A stretch of 64,000 nucleotides of DNA from contig JAEYCM010000006.1 in assembly GCA_023455425.1 (NCBI GenBank), forward strand, positions 1-64,000, written 5' to 3'. Below are positions 46,152 to 54,693 of the stretch, piece after piece; position 1 is the stretch's first letter; every line of letters begins with the position of its first letter. The position numbers and the translations under genes were made by a program. Below the pieces are notes generated by a model. It was not told the DNA's origin. It saw nothing but the letters and a program-made list of their open reading frames with translations, and made no database searches. The stretch is from Bacillota bacterium. GTDB lineage: Bacteria; Bacillota; Clostridia; Christensenellales; CAG-138.

Positions 46152-47429
46152 ATGTCTATTATTCGACGTGGGATGCGTGCAGATGGGTTAAGCGATGCTG
46201 TTATCAAAGAGGCGTTGCTTGAGTCCATTGCGGGACGTACGCTGAGACGGGTATTGATCATACCGCCGGATTTCACGCGCTTTCATTCCAATGCGGGGTT
46301 CATCACCAACGCGTATTACCACATGCTCGCGGATTTAAATTGCGAGGTGGATGTATTGCCCGCGCTCGGTACGCATGAACCTGTCACACCGGAACAGTGC
46401 GCGCAGATGTTTGGAGATCTGCCGTTCGAAAGGCTCATCCCCCATAACTGGCGTACGGATGTGGTGCGTATCGGAGAGGTTCCGGCTTCGTATCTTTCCG
46501 AGATTACAGGGGGCCTTTGGAACGAGCCGGTACGCGTGGAAATCAACCGGCGGGTAATGGACCCTTCTTATGATCTGATATTATCCGTGGGGCAGGTGGT
46601 GCCGCACGAGGTCATTGGCATGGCCAACCACTCCAAGAACCTGTTCGTGGGCGTGGGTGGCAGCGATATGATCAACAGCAGTCATATGGTGGGCGCGGTT
46701 TACGGGATGGAACGCATCATGGGCAAGGATCATACGCCCGTGCGCCGGATATTTGATTATAGCCTGCGGTTTTTAAAAGAAAGGCCGGTGTTGTTTGTTC
46801 TCACGGTAACGACCGCTCCTGCCGGTCAAATTCGTACGCACGGGCTGTTTATTGGAGAGGAACGTGATGTTTTGGAAGCGGCGATCGCGTTATCCCAGCA
46901 AACCAACATTGATTTTTTAGAACGGCCTATTCAAAAGTGCGTTGTGTATCTTGATCCTGAGGAGTTTAAAAGCACATGGCTGGGCAACAAGGCGGTGTAC
47001 CGTACGCGCATGGCGATAGCCGATGGCGGGGAACTGATCGTGCTTGCCCCAGGGGTGGAGCGGTTTGGCGAGGACGGGGCGGTGGATCTGCTGATCCGCA
47101 AATACGGGTACTGCGGCAGGTTGAACGTATTGGAACTGTTCCGGCAAAATGAGGATATTCGCAATAATATGGGTGCGGCGGCACATTTGATACACGGTTC
47201 CTCCGATGGAAGGTTTTCTGTTACGTATGCTGTGAAACGCATTTCACAGCAGGAGATAGAGTCCGTACAGTTCCACGCTGCCGATTATGAGGAGATGATC
47301 CAACGCTATAATCCCCATTCGCTTTCCTATGGCTTTAATTTGCTTCCCGATGGTGAGGAAATTTACTATATTCCTAACCCTGCGCTCGGGTTGTGGATTG
47401 ATCGCAGCCGTATGAGCTCAAACTTCTAA
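46152..47429 (+). CDS. LarA-family (nickel-pincer) racemase/epimerase homologue
   Basis: 425 residues, as in lactate racemase LarA. Conserved elements include PDFTRFHS (the D-x-T-R motif), the GTHEPVTPEQ segment and VVPHEVIGMANHSKNLFVGVGG, which holds the His and Lys positions of the LarA active site. LarA homologues racemise or epimerise 2-hydroxy acids, and hexonate C2-epimerases are known in the family. Next to gnd and a sugar kinase a hexonate epimerase is more likely than lactate racemase. The cofactor makers larB, larC and larE are not in the window. GGAGG precedes the ATG. Confidence 0.83.
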   Translation: MSIIRRGMRADGLSDAVIKEALLESIAGRTLRRVLIIPPDFTRFHSNAGFITNAYYHMLADLNCEVDVLPALGTHEPVTPEQCAQMFGDLPFERLIPHNWRTDVVRIGEVPASYLSEITGGLWNEPVRVEINRRVMDPSYDLILSVGQVVPHEVIGMANHSKNLFVGVGGSDMINSSHMVGAVYGMERIMGKDHTPVRRIFDYSLRFLKERPVLFVLTVTTAPAGQIRTHGLFIGEERDVLEAAIALSQQTNIDFLERPIQKCVVYLDPEEFKSTWLGNKAVYRTRMAIADGGELIVLAPGVERFGEDGAVDLLIRKYGYCGRLNVLELFRQNEDIRNNMGAAAHLIHGSSDGRFSVTYAVKRISQQEIESVQFHAADYEEMIQRYNPHSLSYGFNLLPDGEEIYYIPNPALGLWIDRSRMSSNF

Positions 47430-47459
47430 CTTATAAGCGATTTTTCGGGAAAAACGCCC

Positions 47460-47495
47460 TGCCGCTGGAAGCTACCCGCTTCTAGCGGCATTTTT
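47460..47495 (+). terminator. Intrinsic terminator after the hexonate operon
   Basis: TGCCGCTGGAAGC and GCTTCTAGCGGCA form a 13-pair stem (one G-U) with a 5-base loop, followed by TTTTT. Confidence 0.9.
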
Positions 47496-47560
47496 ATATC
47501 AGAAATATCTTGCCGAAGGATCGCTCAAGCAGCCATGATCAATATGGCATGGCTGGCTGC

Positions 47561-48307
47561 TCATCCACCGATCTGTACCTGTATGCCTGCTTCAAGCAGA
47601 GTTTGTTCAAATGCGGCCAGGTCTTCCTCGTGCAGCTGTTGGGTTCCTGCATAATCGTAGTGGATGCCCAGCCTCTGGTATTTGCTTTCCCCCATTTGAT
47701 GGAAGGGCAGCAAATGCACCTCTTTTGCGCCAAGGGTTTTTAATAACTGCGCAAAGTCGCGCATATCCTCACCCGAATCGTTGTATCCCGGTATGACGGG
47801 GACGCGGATGATAGTGTGTACGCCGGACGAAAGCGCGCTGCGGATGTTTTGGAGGATCAGCGCATTCCCAATGCCAGTGCCGCGCTGGTGCGCGCCCTCG
47901 TCGTAATGCTTCAGGTCGATATGAATAAGGTCGAACAGGCGGATCATGTCCGTAAATGCCGCGGCAGGGATATGAGCCGCCGTTTCAACAGCCACGTGTA
48001 TGCCTAAAGCATGCAGCGCATCGCAAAGCGCGCGTACAAATTCCCTGTGCAGGAGAGGCTCGCCGCCTGTAAGCGTTACGCCGCCGCCGCTGGTATCGAA
48101 AAAGGCTTTATCCTTAACGAGCTCTTTTACCAGCTCTTCCACCGTATATTCGCGCGCGCTGCCGTTTGGGTCAGGATGGATGGCCTGTGATTCGGGATTG
48201 GCGCACCATTTGCATTGTAGATTACAGCCCTGAAAGAATACGTTGGTGCGTATCCCTGCGCCGTCGTGCAACGAAAACCTTTGGATATTGAATATAAAAG
48301 CCTTCAT
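47561..48307 (-). CDS. Glycyl radical enzyme activase (radical SAM, PflA-type, no ferredoxin insert)
   Basis: 248 residues from the ATG at 48307 (GGAGG upstream). The radical-SAM cluster motif is GCNLQCKWCANPES (C-x3-C-x2-C), preceded by FNIQRFSLHDGAGIRTNVFF and followed by SGGGVTLTGGEPLLH. The 8-iron ferredoxin insert found in many dehydratase activases is absent, as in PflA. It abstracts the glycine hydrogen of a partner glycyl radical enzyme. Since the enzyme at 54694 has its own activase, this one probably serves the enzyme at 50517. Confidence 0.93.
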   Translation of the reverse strand: MKAFIFNIQRFSLHDGAGIRTNVFFQGCNLQCKWCANPESQAIHPDPNGSAREYTVEELVKELVKDKAFFDTSGGGVTLTGGEPLLHREFVRALCDALHALGIHVAVETAAHIPAAAFTDMIRLFDLIHIDLKHYDEGAHQRGTGIGNALILQNIRSALSSGVHTIIRVPVIPGYNDSGEDMRDFAQLLKTLGAKEVHLLPFHQMGESKYQRLGIHYDYAGTQQLHEEDLAAFEQTLLEAGIQVQIGG

Positions 48308-48438
48308 AGGGGTACCTCCATACGCGTTCATTACAGCCAGTATGGTGCTATTTCGTCCAAATCGGCAATGCGCACCGCGGTGACTAAGCCGCACGGATTT
48401 TTGCGGGTCATGCGCAAACAACACAATCTAGCTGGCAC

Positions 48439-49272
48439 TCACAACGCAACATCTTGCCCAAGAATATAATGATGAATTGCATATGCCGCGCCGTCCGCAT
48501 CGCAGCGCGGCACGGCGATGCGCGCCTGGGATTTTACCTCATCGGGGGCGTTCCCCATTGCCAGGGACAAGCCGACATGTTTGAACATGGAAATATCTCC
48601 GGTCCCGTCGCCCAGCGCGGCGGCACTGTTCAAGTCGATATCAAGCAGTTCACACAAGCTTTTGAGCGCCTTGCCCTTGCTGCTATCGGCTTTGTTGGCC
48701 TCCAGGCTCTGATGCAGGGAAATGATGAGGGAGACGTCCGGCCGCCTGCAAAGGGCATATGCGCGCTGCAAGTCCGTTACATCGTGCAAGAACATATTCA
48801 CCTTTTCTATGCCGGTTTCCCGCTCATGGAGCAATTGCCATAGATCGGGTACTAAGGTGCGCGAACCGGGCAGATTGTCTTCAAGAAACTGCGCGTGGTA
48901 ATATTCCGGGTCTTTTGTGCAATGCGCGTTAGCGTATATTTTGCCGTCCGCATAGAGTTCTGTCATCACGTCAAGCCCTTCTAACGCGCGGTACACCGCG
49001 CGTGCGGCGCTGACCGGCAGCAAATCCTCATAGATCCATGCGCATTTCTCATTATCCCAAATGCACGCGCCATTGCTCAGGATATAATAGCGTATCCATG
49101 GAAAGCGCGTGCGCAAAGAACCCACTTCGCTCAGCGTTCGTCCGGTGGAAATAATCGTCTCCACGCCCCGTTCCCGAAGGGAAACGACAGCGCTCTGTAC
49201 CGCGTCGGTGAAAGTTTCATCTATGGTAAGCGTACCGTCCACATCAAATGCGGCAAGTCGAATGCTTTTCAT
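48439..49272 (-). CDS. Cof-type HAD-superfamily phosphatase
   Basis: 277 residues. HAD motif I AAFDVDGTLT, motif II ISTGRTL, motif III Lys in SSKGKALKSL and motif IV LGDGTGDISMF with a C2B cap between them, which is typical of Cof/YbiV-type sugar-phosphate phosphatases. It is the first leftward gene of a pair with the activase and is divergent from a ROK kinase. It may remove phosphate from a dead-end or overflow intermediate of the glycyl-radical pathway. Confidence 0.88.
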   Translation of the reverse strand: MKSIRLAAFDVDGTLTIDETFTDAVQSAVVSLRERGVETIISTGRTLSEVGSLRTRFPWIRYYILSNGACIWDNEKCAWIYEDLLPVSAARAVYRALEGLDVMTELYADGKIYANAHCTKDPEYYHAQFLEDNLPGSRTLVPDLWQLLHERETGIEKVNMFLHDVTDLQRAYALCRRPDVSLIISLHQSLEANKADSSKGKALKSLCELLDIDLNSAAALGDGTGDISMFKHVGLSLAMGNAPDEVKSQARIAVPRCDADGAAYAIHHYILGQDVAL

Positions 49273-49437
49273 ATCTCTTATCCTCAGCCGACGGCACCCG
49301 TACCTGTATGGGGCGCCAGCTTTTCTACATGTTGAAATCAGTTTACTAACACGAGGTATACGCTTGCAGATTTATTGTATAGGAAGAATATGATCTGTGC
49401 AATGCCGGATTGTTTCGTTTGTAATATTTAATACATT

Positions 49438-49464
49438 CAAATGAAAATATTTATTTTTCATATG
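49438..49464. promoter_or_regulatory. Inverted repeat next to the ROK promoter
   Basis: CAAATGAAAA, seven bases, TTTTCATATG: 9 of 10 positions pair. It abuts the -35 box at 49465, a position suited to an activator or repressor such as the DeoR or AraC proteins encoded downstream. Confidence 0.5.
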
Positions 49465-49494
49465 TTGACTACCGTTGGCCTGCCCGCATATAAT
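49465..49494 (+). promoter_or_regulatory. Promoter of the ROK/glycyl radical enzyme 1 unit
   Basis: TTGACT at 49465-49470 and TATAAT at 49489-49494, spacer 18. Confidence 0.8.
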
Positions 49495-49573
49495 ATAAGC
49501 GCAGAAGAAAATTTGTGTCAATGACATATTCGTATCCTATCAGTAGAAGAAATCCGTGCGCGGAGGAAATCTC

Positions 49574-50515
49574 ATGTGTGAAAAATACAGGATCGGCATC
49601 GATGCCGGAGGAACAAAGGTTGCCTATGGCCTTTTTGACGGCCACGGCACGCTTTTGGATAGAGTGCAGCACCCGACGGATGCCAAAGCGGATGGTCCTT
49701 CCTTTTCAGATCGGGTCATAGAAGGCATTCATACCCTTGCGAAAAAGAACAATGTTGCGGTGGATATGCTCGAAGGAATCGGCATTGCCATGCCTTCCTT
49801 CATCCTCCATGAAGAAGGACGCATCCTCATGACCTCGGCCATGCCGGGCATCAAGGATTTCCCCATGCGGGAGTATTTAAACGAACGCCTGCCTGTCCGG
49901 GTGGTGCTGGATAACGACAGCAACGCAGCGGCGCTGGCCGAATACCGCCACGGCGCGGGGCGCGGCAGCAGGCACATGGTATATGTGGCTGTCGGCACGG
50001 GCTTGGGCAGCGGTATCATCATCAATGGCAAGCTGTTTCAGGGCTCTTACGGCTGGGCGGGGGAATGCGGGCACATGCTCGCAACGCCGGATGAGGGAAT
50101 CCTGTGCGGTTGCGAAAACCGCGGTTGTTTTATGTCCTACGCTTCGGGACGGTATATGCGCGAGCATCTACGGCTCAGGCTGGAAAACGGCGCAAAAAGC
50201 ATACTTGCGGGCGGCCCGCTCAACGGCGAATATGTGCTTGCGGCATACTACAAGGGCGACAAGCTTGCGATCGAGATCGTGGATCAGATGGCACATTACA
50301 TCGCGGTGTGCGTGTTCAACCTGTATCAGATGCTCAACATCAACACGTTTGTATTCGGCGGCGGGCTTGTCTGCTTTGGCGACGCGCTTTTCGGCAAGGT
50401 CCGAAAGGAGTTTGACAAATACAACCATATCCAGCTGCCGGTATATTTTAAAACGGCGGAGCTTCAGCAGAACTTCGGCATCATAGGTGCCGCGGAATTC
50501 ATCAGAGAGGTGTAA
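49574..50515 (+). CDS. ROK-family sugar kinase
   Basis: 313 residues from the ATG at 49574 (GGAGG upstream). ATP motif IGIDAGGTKVAYGLFD, catalytic Asp in LDNDSNAAALAEYRHG, VAVGTGLGSGIIING and a zinc-site-like GECGHM...CGCENRGCF segment with the CxCGxxGC-type pattern in slightly altered form. The family phosphorylates glucose, N-acetylmannosamine, fructose and similar sugars. It directly precedes a glycyl radical enzyme gene (one base between stop and start), so its product may be the phosphorylated substrate of that enzyme. Confidence 0.9.
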   Translation: MCEKYRIGIDAGGTKVAYGLFDGHGTLLDRVQHPTDAKADGPSFSDRVIEGIHTLAKKNNVAVDMLEGIGIAMPSFILHEEGRILMTSAMPGIKDFPMREYLNERLPVRVVLDNDSNAAALAEYRHGAGRGSRHMVYVAVGTGLGSGIIINGKLFQGSYGWAGECGHMLATPDEGILCGCENRGCFMSYASGRYMREHLRLRLENGAKSILAGGPLNGEYVLAAYYKGDKLAIEIVDQMAHYIAVCVFNLYQMLNINTFVFGGGLVCFGDALFGKVRKEFDKYNHIQLPVYFKTAELQQNFGIIGAAEFIREV

Positions 50516-50516
50516 A

Positions 50517-52916
50517 TTGGAACATTATTTCGGAACACTCAATGCCCGCACCGCCGCCATTCGCGGGCGGCTGCTCGATATACAGCCCACCGTGTGCACA
50601 GAGCGCGCGCTTTTAACCACCGAAACTTACCGCGCGCATGAGATGGACCAGGTCGTTTTAAGACGCGCCTATATGCTCGATAACGTGCTGCGCAACATGT
50701 CCATCTATATCGACCCCGACGCGCTGCTTGTCGGAAACCAGGCAAGCGCGGACCGCGCCGCGCCCATATTCCCCGAGTATGCCATGGATTGGGTCGTTAC
50801 GGAGCTGGATGAATTCGAAAAACGCGACGGGGACCGCTTTACCATCTCCGAGGACAACAAACACGTATTGCGGGAGATATACCCTTACTGGAAGGGCCGC
50901 ACGCTGCAGGATAAGGGCTATGCGGCGTTTCCGGAGCAGGCGCGCCTGTTTTACGACCTTGGCATCATCAAGACGGAAGGCAACATCACCTCGGGTGATG
51001 CGCATGTCGCGGCGGATTACGGACGCGTGCTGCGCGAAGGGCTTCATGGCGTGCGCGAACGGACGCTTGCGGCGCAATCCGCCCTGCAGCTGACCAAATT
51101 TGAAGATTTAAAGAAGAGCTATTTCTACCGCTCCATACTCATTACGCTCGACGCGGTGGAAGCCTACGCGCTGCGGTATGCGGAGCTCGCGGAACAGCAG
51201 GCTGAGACTGCTGCGCCGGAGCGCGCGGCGGAGCTTAAGGAAATCGCCCGCATCTGCCGCAAGGTGCCTATGGAACCTGCGGAAACATTCCACGAGGCGC
51301 TGCAAAGCGTCTGGTTCCTGCATTGCATCCTGCAGATCGAATCCAACGGCCATTCGCTTTCCTACGGGCGGTTTGATCAGTACGTACTGCCATATTATTC
51401 AAAAAGCAAGGCGGCGGGCATGACGCAGGAGCAGGCCTGCGAGCTGTTGGAAAACCTATGGCTACGCACGTTTACGGTCAATAAGATACGCAGCTGGTCA
51501 CACACGCGCTTTTCGGCGGGCAGCCCGCTGTATCAGAATGTTACGGTGGGAGGCCAGACGCCCGAAGGCGAGGATGCCGTTAACGAGCTAAGTTGCCTCG
51601 TGCTGCGTACGGTAGCGCGCTGCCACCTGCCCCAGCCCAACCTTACGGTGCGCTATCATAAGGGGCTCAGCGACGCATTCATGCGCGAATGCGTGGAAGT
51701 GATCCGCTGCGGGTTTGGCATGCCGGCGTTCAACAGCGATGAAATCATCATTCCTTCCTTTCTGGATTTGGGCGTCAAAAGGGAGGACGCGTACAATTAC
51801 AGTGCTATCGGCTGCGTGGAAGTGGCCGTACCCGGCAAATGGGGGTATCGCTGCACGGGCATGAGCTTTTTGAACTTCCCAAAGACGTTGATGATCGCGC
51901 TCAACGACGGCGTGGATATCAGCAGCGGCAAGCGCGTTTGTAAGGGCGAGGGGCACTTTCTCAACATGGAGCGCTTCGAGGACGTCATGCGCGCCTGGGA
52001 TGTGTTTGTACGAGAGTTCTGCCGCCAGGCGGTGGTGCTGGATGCAAGCGCGGACCTGGTATTGGAGCAGGAGGTACCGGATATCCTCTGCTCGGCGCTG
52101 ACGGACGATTGCATTGCCAGAGGCAAGCATCTCAAGGAAGGCGGCGCGGTGTACGATTATATCAGCGATCTGCAGGTGGGTATCGCCAACCTGGGAGACT
52201 CGCTTGCCGCCATCAAAAAATGCGTGTATGAGGATAAGAGCGTGACGCGCGAGCAGCTCTGGAACGCGCTGCTTACGGATTTCGCCGGGGAGGAAGGCGA
52301 GCGTATCCGTCAGCTTCTGCTGGCGGTACCAAAGTACGGCAATGACGACGATTATGTGGACTCCCTTGTCGTGGAGGGGTACGACAGCTATATCGATGAA
52401 ATCGCAAAGCATAAGAATACCCGCTTCGGGCGCGGCCCGATCGGCGGCCGTTACTATGCGGGAACATCTTCCATCTCTGCAAACGTACCGCAGGGTGCGG
52501 GTACCTGCGCCACGCCGGATGGCCGCCATGCGGGGGAACCGCTTGCGGAAGGGTGTTCGCCGACCCACAGCGCGGATACCAACGGACCCACCAGCGTCTT
52601 TAAGTCGGTGTCCAAACTGCGCACCGAAAAGATCACAGGCGGTGTGCTGCTTAACCAGAAGGTATCGCCCTCCATGCTGGAAAAACCCAGGGACCGGGAA
52701 AAACTCATACTGCTTGTGCGCACATTCTTCAATGCACTGCATGGCTTCCATGTGCAGTACAATGTGGTTTCCCGCGAGACGCTGCTGGATGCGCAGATAC
52801 ATCCCGAAAACCACAAAGACCTCATTGTGCGCGTAGCCGGGTATTCGGCGTTCTTCAACGTGCTTTCCCGGCAGACGCAGGATGATATTATTGCAAGAAC
52901 GGAGCAGGTGCTGTAA
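50517..52916 (+). CDS. Glycyl radical enzyme 1 (dehydratase/lyase class)
   Basis: 799 residues from a TTG at 50517 (GAGAGGTG upstream; no overlap with the ROK gene). The thiyl-radical loop is SAIGCVEVAVPGKWGY with Cys433 and Glu435, and the glycyl loop is VRVAGYSAFF with Gly775. The single Cys with the G-C-V-E pattern excludes classic pyruvate formate-lyase (paired Cys) and places it with the diol dehydratase, hydroxyproline dehydratase and C-X lyase class. It lacks the GCVEPQ form of glycerol and choline enzymes, so the substrate differs or is uncharted. With the kinase upstream, dehydration of a phosphorylated polyol or anhydrosugar is one option. Confidence 0.92.
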   Translation: MEHYFGTLNARTAAIRGRLLDIQPTVCTERALLTTETYRAHEMDQVVLRRAYMLDNVLRNMSIYIDPDALLVGNQASADRAAPIFPEYAMDWVVTELDEFEKRDGDRFTISEDNKHVLREIYPYWKGRTLQDKGYAAFPEQARLFYDLGIIKTEGNITSGDAHVAADYGRVLREGLHGVRERTLAAQSALQLTKFEDLKKSYFYRSILITLDAVEAYALRYAELAEQQAETAAPERAAELKEIARICRKVPMEPAETFHEALQSVWFLHCILQIESNGHSLSYGRFDQYVLPYYSKSKAAGMTQEQACELLENLWLRTFTVNKIRSWSHTRFSAGSPLYQNVTVGGQTPEGEDAVNELSCLVLRTVARCHLPQPNLTVRYHKGLSDAFMRECVEVIRCGFGMPAFNSDEIIIPSFLDLGVKREDAYNYSAIGCVEVAVPGKWGYRCTGMSFLNFPKTLMIALNDGVDISSGKRVCKGEGHFLNMERFEDVMRAWDVFVREFCRQAVVLDASADLVLEQEVPDILCSALTDDCIARGKHLKEGGAVYDYISDLQVGIANLGDSLAAIKKCVYEDKSVTREQLWNALLTDFAGEEGERIRQLLLAVPKYGNDDDYVDSLVVEGYDSYIDEIAKHKNTRFGRGPIGGRYYAGTSSISANVPQGAGTCATPDGRHAGEPLAEGCSPTHSADTNGPTSVFKSVSKLRTEKITGGVLLNQKVSPSMLEKPRDREKLILLVRTFFNALHGFHVQYNVVSRETLLDAQIHPENHKDLIVRVAGYSAFFNVLSRQTQDDIIARTEQVL

Positions 52917-53663
52917 ATGAATCAACGTTGTCTTACCATACTGGATATGCTCAACCGCGAGGAAATGCTTGACGTCAACGAACTCGCACAGCGCCTGGAT
53001 GTTTCCGCGGTAACGGTGCGCAAGGATTTGGACACCCTGGAATCGCGGGGGCTCTTGCGGCGGCAGCACGGGTACGCCGTACGGGTCTCGCCCAATGACA
53101 TCAACTACCGCATGACGTTCGATTATGAGACAAAAATGCGCATTGCCCAAAGCGCCCGCGATATGGTGGAGAGCGGTGAAACGGTGATGATCGAATCCGG
53201 CTCCACCTGCGCCATGCTCGCTGCCGAACTGGTAAAAACCAAACGCGATGTGACCATCATTACCAATTCCGCATTTATTGCGGGATATGTGCGTGCCATA
53301 CCCGGCGCGCGCGTGGTGTTGCTCGGCGGTACCTACGATCCTGACGCGCAGGTGATGTCGGGCCCATTGGTACGAAAGTGCGCCGAGGAATTTTTTGTGG
53401 ACAAATTTTTTATCGGCACCGACGGATACGACCCCGTGCAGGGTTTTTCCAATGTGGATCTGCTGCGCGCGGAAGCCGTGCGCGCGATGGCAGCACAGGC
53501 CCAAAAGCGCATTATATTGACGGATTCGTCCAAGTTCAACCGTCGCGGTGTGGTGCTGCTGATGCCCATTTCACAGGTGACGGCGGTTATTACCGACGTG
53601 GTGCCGGACAACTGCAGGGCTTCTCTGGAGAAAAACGGGGTTGAGATTGTAATCGCGCAATAA
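52917..53663 (+). CDS. DeoR-family transcriptional regulator
   Basis: 248 residues. N-terminal helix-turn-helix LDVNELAQRLDVSAVTVRKDLDTLESRGLLRRQHG and C-terminal DeoR sensor domain with IESGSTCAMLAAELV, ITNSAFIAGYV and FFIGTDGYDP. DeoR regulators usually sense sugar phosphates, which agrees with a kinase-first pathway. Its ATG directly follows the stop of the glycyl radical enzyme, so it is co-transcribed and probably represses this unit. Confidence 0.93.
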   Translation: MNQRCLTILDMLNREEMLDVNELAQRLDVSAVTVRKDLDTLESRGLLRRQHGYAVRVSPNDINYRMTFDYETKMRIAQSARDMVESGETVMIESGSTCAMLAAELVKTKRDVTIITNSAFIAGYVRAIPGARVVLLGGTYDPDAQVMSGPLVRKCAEEFFVDKFFIGTDGYDPVQGFSNVDLLRAEAVRAMAAQAQKRIILTDSSKFNRRGVVLLMPISQVTAVITDVVPDNCRASLEKNGVEIVIAQ

Positions 53664-53686
53664 CGGAGCTTCGGAGGGACGCGGCT

Positions 53687-54490
53687 ATGGATTATTTGGA
53701 AAATGGACTGGATAGCTTCTGTGCCGCGATCAATCAGGTGGAAACGCCGGTGCTGTTTTGCGAGCGGTTCGACGAGAAAAGCAATATCTGGAATTTCTCC
53801 AAGCACAAACACGATTGCATTGAACTACTCTATTTCCTGTTTGGAAGGGCGGAGGTCATCACAGGGGATGATTCGGTACAGGCAGACTTTTATGACGCCG
53901 TCATTTACCCCAAGGGCATGTACCATACCGAAATCCTGCAATTCAACCGCCACCAGGAGATCATCTGCGTTTGGGTGGATATCCCGGATCTTGAAATTCC
54001 GAGGGTCATCCGCATGCAGGACGAAAACGGGAACCTCAAATGTCTGCTCGAAAAGCTGCACACGGAATATAAAAGCGAGGCACCCTGCAAAGCGCTCATT
54101 GACCACTATGTAAAGGCGCTTGCGATACTGATCGCCAGGAAATATATCGCCAAAAGCTCTGAAAACGATATGGTGGGCCGCGTCAGCCAATATATGCAGG
54201 ATAATATGGCGCAGCAGATCACGGTGCAGCAGCTTGCGGATCTGGTGTATGTCAGCAAATCCTACTTAAGCCGGATATTCAAACGGCAAACGGGCATGGC
54301 GCTCAATGAATACCTGCAAAAACTGCGAATTGAAGCCGCAAAAACCATACTGCTCTCCTCGGGTATGAATACCGGGGAGGTTGCGTGTACGGTAGGATAC
54401 CATTGCCCCAAATACTTTTACAGGGTGTTTGTTTCCAATACCGGCATGTCTCCCCGAGAATTCAGGAAAAAAGAATCCAAAAACAGATAA
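53687..54490 (+). CDS. AraC-family transcriptional regulator
   Basis: 267 residues. N-terminal cupin-like sensor (about 15-120) and two C-terminal helix-turn-helix segments: ITVQQLADLVYVSKSYLSRIFKRQTG and MNTGEVACTVGYHCPKYFYRVFV. CGGAGG lies before the ATG. It sits directly upstream of the second glycyl radical operon and is a likely activator of it in response to the substrate. Confidence 0.93.
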   Translation: MDYLENGLDSFCAAINQVETPVLFCERFDEKSNIWNFSKHKHDCIELLYFLFGRAEVITGDDSVQADFYDAVIYPKGMYHTEILQFNRHQEIICVWVDIPDLEIPRVIRMQDENGNLKCLLEKLHTEYKSEAPCKALIDHYVKALAILIARKYIAKSSENDMVGRVSQYMQDNMAQQITVQQLADLVYVSKSYLSRIFKRQTGMALNEYLQKLRIEAAKTILLSSGMNTGEVACTVGYHCPKYFYRVFVSNTGMSPREFRKKESKNR

Positions 54491-54693
54491 CTTGCAATGC
54501 GTTTAAAAAAACTGCATGTTCACAATTGTACACCTTTTGGATAGTTTCAACGGTTTTTTTGAAAATAGCGGCATGCTAGAATAATTTCATTCCAAGGCAG
54601 TCCAATTTATTAAAGGTTTTCTCCTGATCAGTGAAGCATCTTTCTTAGCAATTGGCATCTTTTAGGTCAGATTGATTTCAAAGAGGAATTTTC
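54491..54693 (+). promoter_or_regulatory. Control region of glycyl radical operon 2
   Basis: About 200 A/T-rich bases. A TTTCAA-N8-TTGAAA repeat (54545-54564) lies just ahead of TAGAAT (54577-54582), a possible -10 with no good -35. That layout suits an activator-dependent promoter, with the AraC gene immediately upstream. GAGGAA gives the ribosome site before 54694. Confidence 0.4.

Larger units (their letters stand above)
49273..49573. other. Divergent control region between HAD/activase and ROK/glycyl radical enzyme genes
   Basis: About 300 bases without a gene. The A/T-rich centre holds the inverted repeat and rightward promoter listed separately. A leftward promoter for the HAD gene was not clearly identified. 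Confidence 0.6.

Noticed and set aside
51588..53504. 638-codon open frame on the minus strand
   Set aside because: It lies fully opposite the glycyl radical enzyme 1 and DeoR genes, whose motifs are unambiguous. The translation is rich in His/Arg/Gln without any recognisable domain, as expected for the antisense of G/C-rich coding DNA.
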